From assembly GCF_936925435.1 (NCBI RefSeq), contig NZ_CAKZHQ010000049.1:62001-126000 (forward strand): a stretch of DNA of 64,000 bases, given 5' to 3'. Shown piece after piece: positions 60,801-64,000 of this stretch; position 1 is the stretch's first letter; each line of letters opens with the position of its first letter. Position numbers and translations under genes: made by a program. The notes beneath the pieces are model-generated. The model was not told the DNA's origin and made no database searches. It saw only the letters and a program-made list of their open reading frames with translations. Source of the stretch: an uncultured Ramlibacter sp. (GTDB lineage: Bacteria > Pseudomonadota > Gammaproteobacteria > Burkholderiales > Burkholderiaceae_C).

Positions 60801-61330
60801 AGCGGGTGTTCAGTGTAAAAACGGCCGCCGTGGAACAGCAGCGGTGAGACGCCCTCACGCCGGCTGCAGCGCTCGACCTCGCCGACGAAGATCAGGTGGT
60901 CTCCTTCTTCGTAGCGGCTGCGGTTGAAGCACTCGAAGCTGGCTGCCGCGCCGGCGAGCACCGGCGCGCCACTGATGCCGGCGGTGAACTCCACGCCGCT
61001 CCAGCGGTCCGCGCCCTTGAGGGCAAAGCGCTCCGCCAGCGCCTTTTGGTCGGCGGCCAGCACGTTGATGGCGTAGTGCGAGCCGGCGCGGAAAGCCGGC
61101 AGCGACGCGGCCGCCTGGGCCAGGCTCCACAGCACCAGGGGCGGCGCCAGCGAGACCGAGGCAAAGGAGTTGGCCGTCAGGCCGATCGGCTGGCCCTCGG
61201 GCGTCAGCGCGGTGACGATGGTGACGCCGGTGGCAAACATGCCCAGGGCGGCGCGGAACTCCGGTGTGGAGAAGCTGGGGGGCTGGGCTTGGCGTGGCGG
61301 TGTCACGGAACTATTTGCATGAAATTTCAT
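60797..61330 (-). CDS. Flavin reductase (HpaC-like)
   Basis: This 177-aa flavin reductase-like domain protein has the family sequence FRAALGMFATGVTIVTAL, LTANSFASVSLAPPLVLWSL and GDHLIFVGEVERC. It probably supplies reduced FMN or FAD to a two-component monooxygenase. The start at 61330 (MKFHANSSVT) fits; the candidate operator overlaps it. It diverges from nicX. Its partner oxygenase may be the ACAD-fold protein at the end of the nicX operon. Confidence 0.87.
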   Translation of the reverse strand: MKFHANSSVTPPRQAQPPSFSTPEFRAALGMFATGVTIVTALTPEGQPIGLTANSFASVSLAPPLVLWSLAQAAASLPAFRAGSHYAINVLAADQKALAERFALKGADRWSGVEFTAGISGAPVLAGAAASFECFNRSRYEEGDHLIFVGEVERCSRREGVSPLLFHGGRFYTEHPL

Positions 61331-61331
61331 G
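61318..61331. promoter_or_regulatory. 14-bp palindrome between flavin reductase and nicX
   Basis: CATGAAATTTCATG is a perfect palindrome that covers the flavin reductase start codon and lies 25 bp before the nicX ATG. It is the only strong dyad in the very short divergent region and a good candidate MarR operator controlling both directions. Confidence 0.6.
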
Positions 61332-61355
61332 TAGTATGCCGCGAAGCACAAGACC

Positions 61356-62399
61356 ATGCTGCAAGAACAGATCGAACCCGCCTGGCTGGACGCCTTCGAG
61401 GCCGTGTTGCGCCGCTGCGCCCTGCAGCCGGGTGACACCGTGGCGGTGCTCAGCGAAAGCCAGAGCCGGCCGGTGCTGGCGCAGCTGGCACGGCTGGCCG
61501 CGGCGCGGCTGGGCTGCCGGGCTTTCAGCCTGGTGCTGCCCAGTGTCTTTGAGAAAAAACTGCCTGTGGCGCGCTCCACAGGCGCCTCGAATGCTATCCA
61601 AAATATAGCGCCCGTGATCGCGGCCCTGGCCGGCAGCACCCTGGTGGTGGACTGCACGGTGGAGGGCCTGATGCACGCACCCGAGCTCCCTGCCATCTTG
61701 CAGGGTGGCGCGCGCGTGCTCTATGTGAGCAACGAGCATCCCGAGGCCCTGGCCCGGCTGGTGCCCGATGCCACGCTGGAGCCGCTGGTCAAGCAGCACG
61801 TCAAGCGCCTGCGCGCGGCCGGCGCGATGCGCGTGCAGTCACGCGCCGGCACCGACTTGCAGATCGCGCTGGCCGGCGCCACCTGCGGCGGCAACTGGGG
61901 TTACACGGCGCGGCCCGGCACCATGAGCCACTGGCCGGGCGGCCTGGCCCTGGCCTTCCCGGCAGCAGGCAGCGTCAACGGCACGCTGGTGCTGGACGAG
62001 GGTGACGTCAACCTCACTTTCAAGCGCTACATCGAGCGGCCCATCACGCTGCGCATCGAGGACGACCACATCACAAGCATCGAAGGCAGGGGCGTCGATG
62101 CCGAACTGATGCGCAGCCACATCGCCGGCTGGGGTGACAAGGAAGCCTATGCCGTCAGCCACGTCGGCTACGGTCTGAACGCCGCGGCGCGCTGGGACAG
62201 CATGGCCTTGTACGACAAGCGTGACTTCAACGGCACGGAGCTGCGCGCCTTCGCCGGCAATTTTCTCTACAGCACCGGCGCCAACGAGGTGGCCGGCCGC
62301 CACACCCTGGGCCATTTCGACCTGCCCCTGCGCAATTGCACGGTGCTGCTCGATGGCCAGGCGGTGGTCGACAGCGGCCAGTTGGTGGCCGCGGCATGA
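61356..62399 (+). CDS. nicX: 2,5-dihydroxypyridine 5,6-dioxygenase
   Basis: NicX opens the ring of 2,5-dihydroxypyridine to N-formylmaleamate using Fe(II) and oxygen. This 347-aa protein, of the M29-peptidase-like fold, carries CGGNWGYTARPGTMSHWPGG and AFPAAGSVNGTLVLDEGDV. The predicted Fe ligands are His269 (AVSHVGYG), His320 and Asp322 (TLGHFDLPL), matching the order and spacing I recall for NicX (His265, His318, Asp320). Its stop overlaps the nicD start (ATGA). An in-frame stretch about residues 72-84 is coded by DNA resembling the dispersed repeat. Confidence 0.85.
   Translation: MLQEQIEPAWLDAFEAVLRRCALQPGDTVAVLSESQSRPVLAQLARLAAARLGCRAFSLVLPSVFEKKLPVARSTGASNAIQNIAPVIAALAGSTLVVDCTVEGLMHAPELPAILQGGARVLYVSNEHPEALARLVPDATLEPLVKQHVKRLRAAGAMRVQSRAGTDLQIALAGATCGGNWGYTARPGTMSHWPGGLALAFPAAGSVNGTLVLDEGDVNLTFKRYIERPITLRIEDDHITSIEGRGVDAELMRSHIAGWGDKEAYAVSHVGYGLNAAARWDSMALYDKRDFNGTELRAFAGNFLYSTGANEVAGRHTLGHFDLPLRNCTVLLDGQAVVDSGQLVAAA
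61591..61612 (+). repeat. Short fragment resembling the dispersed repeat, copy D
   Basis: ATGCTATCCAAAATATAGC lies in nicX and has the GCTAT...ATAGC frame seen in part of the other copies. This is a weak match over few bases. Confidence 0.25.
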
Positions 62400-63178
62400 C
62401 GCTGCCGGCCTTCACCACGCTGGGCGCCGGGCCTACGGTGCTGATGCTGCACGGCATCGGCGGCGGCCACCTGGCGTTCGCGCCGCAGGTCGAGACCCTG
62501 GCTTCCAGCGGCTACCGCGCCGTGGCCTGGGACATGCCCGGCTACGGCCGCAGCGCGCCCATCGAGCCCTACACCTTCAAGGGCCTGGCCCAGCGCTGCA
62601 TCGCGCTGATCGACAGCCTGCAGTGCGGCAGCGTCACCCTGGTGGGTCATAGCATGGGCGGCATGGTGGCGCAGGAGGTGGTGGCGCGCCGGCCCGAGCT
62701 GGTGGCCAAGCTGGTGCTGTGCGGCACTTCGCCGTCCTTCGGCAAGCCCGATGGGGATTGGCAACGCGACTTCATCGCCCAGCGCACGGCGCCGCTGGAC
62801 GCGGGCAAGACCATGGGCGAGCTGGCCGAGTTGCTGGTGCCCCAGATGGTGGGCCCCGGCTCGCTGCCCGAAGGCCTGCGCCTGGCCACGCATTGCATGG
62901 CCCAGGTCAATCCCTCCACCTACCGTCGCGCGCTGGAGGCCCTGGTCACTTTCGACCGGCGCGACAGTCTGGCCCGCATCCACGTGCCGACCCTGTTGCT
63001 GGCCGGTGAGTACGACCGCAACGCACCGCCGGCGGTGATGCGCAAGATGGCGGACGCCATTGCCGGCAGCACCTACCTGGAAATGAAGGGCATAGGCCAC
63101 CTGCAGAACCTGGAAGCGCCCGATGACTTCGACGGCCTGCTGCTGAACTTCCTGGCGTTGCCGCGCCAGCTGCACTGA
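62396..63178 (+). CDS. nicD: N-formylmaleamate deformylase
   Basis: NicD hydrolyses N-formylmaleamate, the NicX product, to maleamate and formate. The 260-aa alpha/beta hydrolase has HGIGGGHLAFAPQ, the nucleophile Ser86 in VGHSMGGMVA, the acid Asp207 in AGEYDRNAP and His235 in GIGHLQNLEAP. The assignment rests on its position directly after nicX, since similar hydrolases (for example enol-lactonases) share these motifs. It overlaps nicX at the start (ATGA) and the next gene by one base. Confidence 0.75.
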   Translation: MTLPAFTTLGAGPTVLMLHGIGGGHLAFAPQVETLASSGYRAVAWDMPGYGRSAPIEPYTFKGLAQRCIALIDSLQCGSVTLVGHSMGGMVAQEVVARRPELVAKLVLCGTSPSFGKPDGDWQRDFIAQRTAPLDAGKTMGELAELLVPQMVGPGSLPEGLRLATHCMAQVNPSTYRRALEALVTFDRRDSLARIHVPTLLLAGEYDRNAPPAVMRKMADAIAGSTYLEMKGIGHLQNLEAPDDFDGLLLNFLALPRQLH

Positions 63179-64000
63179 TGGATGCCCTGAGCTTCACCCC
63201 CGCCGTCGGCGAGCTGCCGTTCACCGCGCGCCAGCGCGAACTGCTGGCGCTGGCCCACCAGCTGGGACGGGAGAAGTTCGCGCCGCGTGCAGCGCAGTGG
63301 GACGAATCGGCGAGCTTTCCTTTTGCCAATTACCAGGACCTGCGTGAAGCCGGTCTGCTGGCCCTGTGCGTGCCGCAAGAGCATGGCGGCGGTGGTGCGG
63401 ATTACGCCAGCTACATGATGGTGGCGGCCGAGATCGGTCGCTTTTGCGGCGCCACGGCCCTGACCTGGAACATGCACATCTGCTCCACCATGTGGACCGG
63501 CGTGCTGGCCGACGGCGTGCCCATGACGGACGCGCAACGCGCCGAGCACCTGCGCTGCCGCGCGCTGCACTTCGACCGCGTGGTGCGGGACGGCGCCATC
63601 TATGCCCAGCCGTTTTCCGAAGGCAGCGCCGCAGCAGCCGGCCGCGCGCCCTTTGGCACGATCGCGAAAAAAGTCGAAGGCGGCTGGCTGGTCAACGGCC
63701 GCAAGATTTTTGCCTCGCTGTCCGGCGCGGCCAACTACTACGGCATTTTGTGCACCGAGGACAAGGGCGACGACAAGCCCGATGCGCGCGACACCCTGTA
63801 CCTGGCCGTGCCGGCCACCAGCGAGGGCTTCTCCATCAGCGGTGAGTGGAATCCGCTGGGCATGCGCGGCACCGTCAGCCGCAACCTCACGTTCAAGGAC
63901 GTCTTCGTTGCCGACGGCGAGCAGCTGATGCCGCGCGGCGTGTACTACAAGGGCGCGCAGACCTGGCCCGCCATGTTCTTTACTCTGGCGCCCACCTACC
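63178..64000 (+). CDS. Acyl-CoA dehydrogenase-fold flavoprotein (3' truncated)
   Basis: This gene runs off the window after 274 codons. The N-terminal ACAD segment FTARQRELLALAHQLGREKF and CVPQEHGGGGADYASYMMVA are followed by PFSEGSAAAAGRAPFGTIAKK and WLVNGRKIFASLSGAANYYG and SRNLTFKDVFVADGEQL. Members may be acyl-CoA dehydrogenases or flavin-dependent monooxygenases of the DszC/HpaH type; the catalytic Glu region that would separate them is outside the window. The TGATG overlap couples it to nicD. A flavin reductase gene diverges upstream of nicX. Confidence 0.8.
   Translation, partial: MDALSFTPAVGELPFTARQRELLALAHQLGREKFAPRAAQWDESASFPFANYQDLREAGLLALCVPQEHGGGGADYASYMMVAAEIGRFCGATALTWNMHICSTMWTGVLADGVPMTDAQRAEHLRCRALHFDRVVRDGAIYAQPFSEGSAAAAGRAPFGTIAKKVEGGWLVNGRKIFASLSGAANYYGILCTEDKGDDKPDARDTLYLAVPATSEGFSISGEWNPLGMRGTVSRNLTFKDVFVADGEQLMPRGVYYKGAQTWPAMFFTLAPTY

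Noticed and set aside
62396-63178. Alternative call of 3-oxoadipate enol-lactonase for the alpha/beta hydrolase after nicX
   Set aside because: The fold and motifs would fit, but coupling to nicX favours N-formylmaleamate deformylase; kept as a lower-ranked possibility.

Overview
This is a high-GC, gene-dense chromosomal segment from a Gram-negative betaproteobacterium, most likely a member of the Comamonadaceae (Burkholderiales). The evidence is the mnmG-rsmG-LysE-parA-parB order, seven Bug/TctC-type solute receptors, many LysR regulators, a Burkholderiales-type porin, and two kinds of short dispersed intergenic repeat. I found no tRNA, rRNA, CRISPR array, insertion sequence or prophage.

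Layout. (1) 1-7004 is an origin-proximal-type core: a YkgJ cysteine-cluster protein, an FMN reductase, mnmG, rsmG, a LysE exporter, parA, a small hydrolase and parB. Three parS sites lie inside mnmG and rsmG, so the ParB protein and its likely loading sites are within 4.5 kb of each other. (2) 7034-20821 is mixed: a Met-rich exported protein, a lipoprotein, a response regulator convergent with a NarX-like kinase, a D-lactate/glycolate-type dehydrogenase, a DUF4214 surface protein, an EF-hand protein, a cobalamin adenosyltransferase, a thioesterase, an AsmA-like protein, a RutG-like permease, and a TetR/37-aa protein/hydrolase operon with two matching operator-like palindromes. (3) 21544-44261 is a catabolic region for carboxylic acids. 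It holds a D-tartrate dehydratase with its receptor and a divergent LysR gene, acetoacetyl-CoA synthetase, a receptor/porin/metallohydrolase series, two LysR genes (one with two HTH domains), a seven-gene receptor-PrpD-CoA transferase-crotonase-reductase series, and a tartrate/D-malate dehydrogenase with receptor and a divergent LysR gene. (4) 44272-59422 holds a PaoABC-type molybdenum aldehyde oxidoreductase, an exported cupin/carboxymuconolactone decarboxylase-like/hydrolase trio with a divergent LysR gene, a DUF899/membrane protein pair, a beta-propeller protein, a TPR-HTH regulator, a receptor-SDR-dehydrogenase operon with a divergent LysR gene, and a 48-aa lipoprotein. (5) 59438-64000 ends in a 2,5-dihydroxypyridine degradation locus: MarR and flavin reductase diverge from nicX, nicD and an acyl-CoA-dehydrogenase-fold gene that runs off the window.

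The most useful leads are the nicX-type locus with its unusual flavin reductase and ACAD-fold partners, the PrpD/CaiB/crotonase operon whose crotonase lacks both catalytic glutamates, the paired TetR operators with an unlisted 37-aa gene, and a roughly 60-bp dispersed repeat that supplies a C-terminus, a ribosome binding site and an in-frame insertion at different loci. Functions are assigned by reading motifs and family resemblance; no database search was run.
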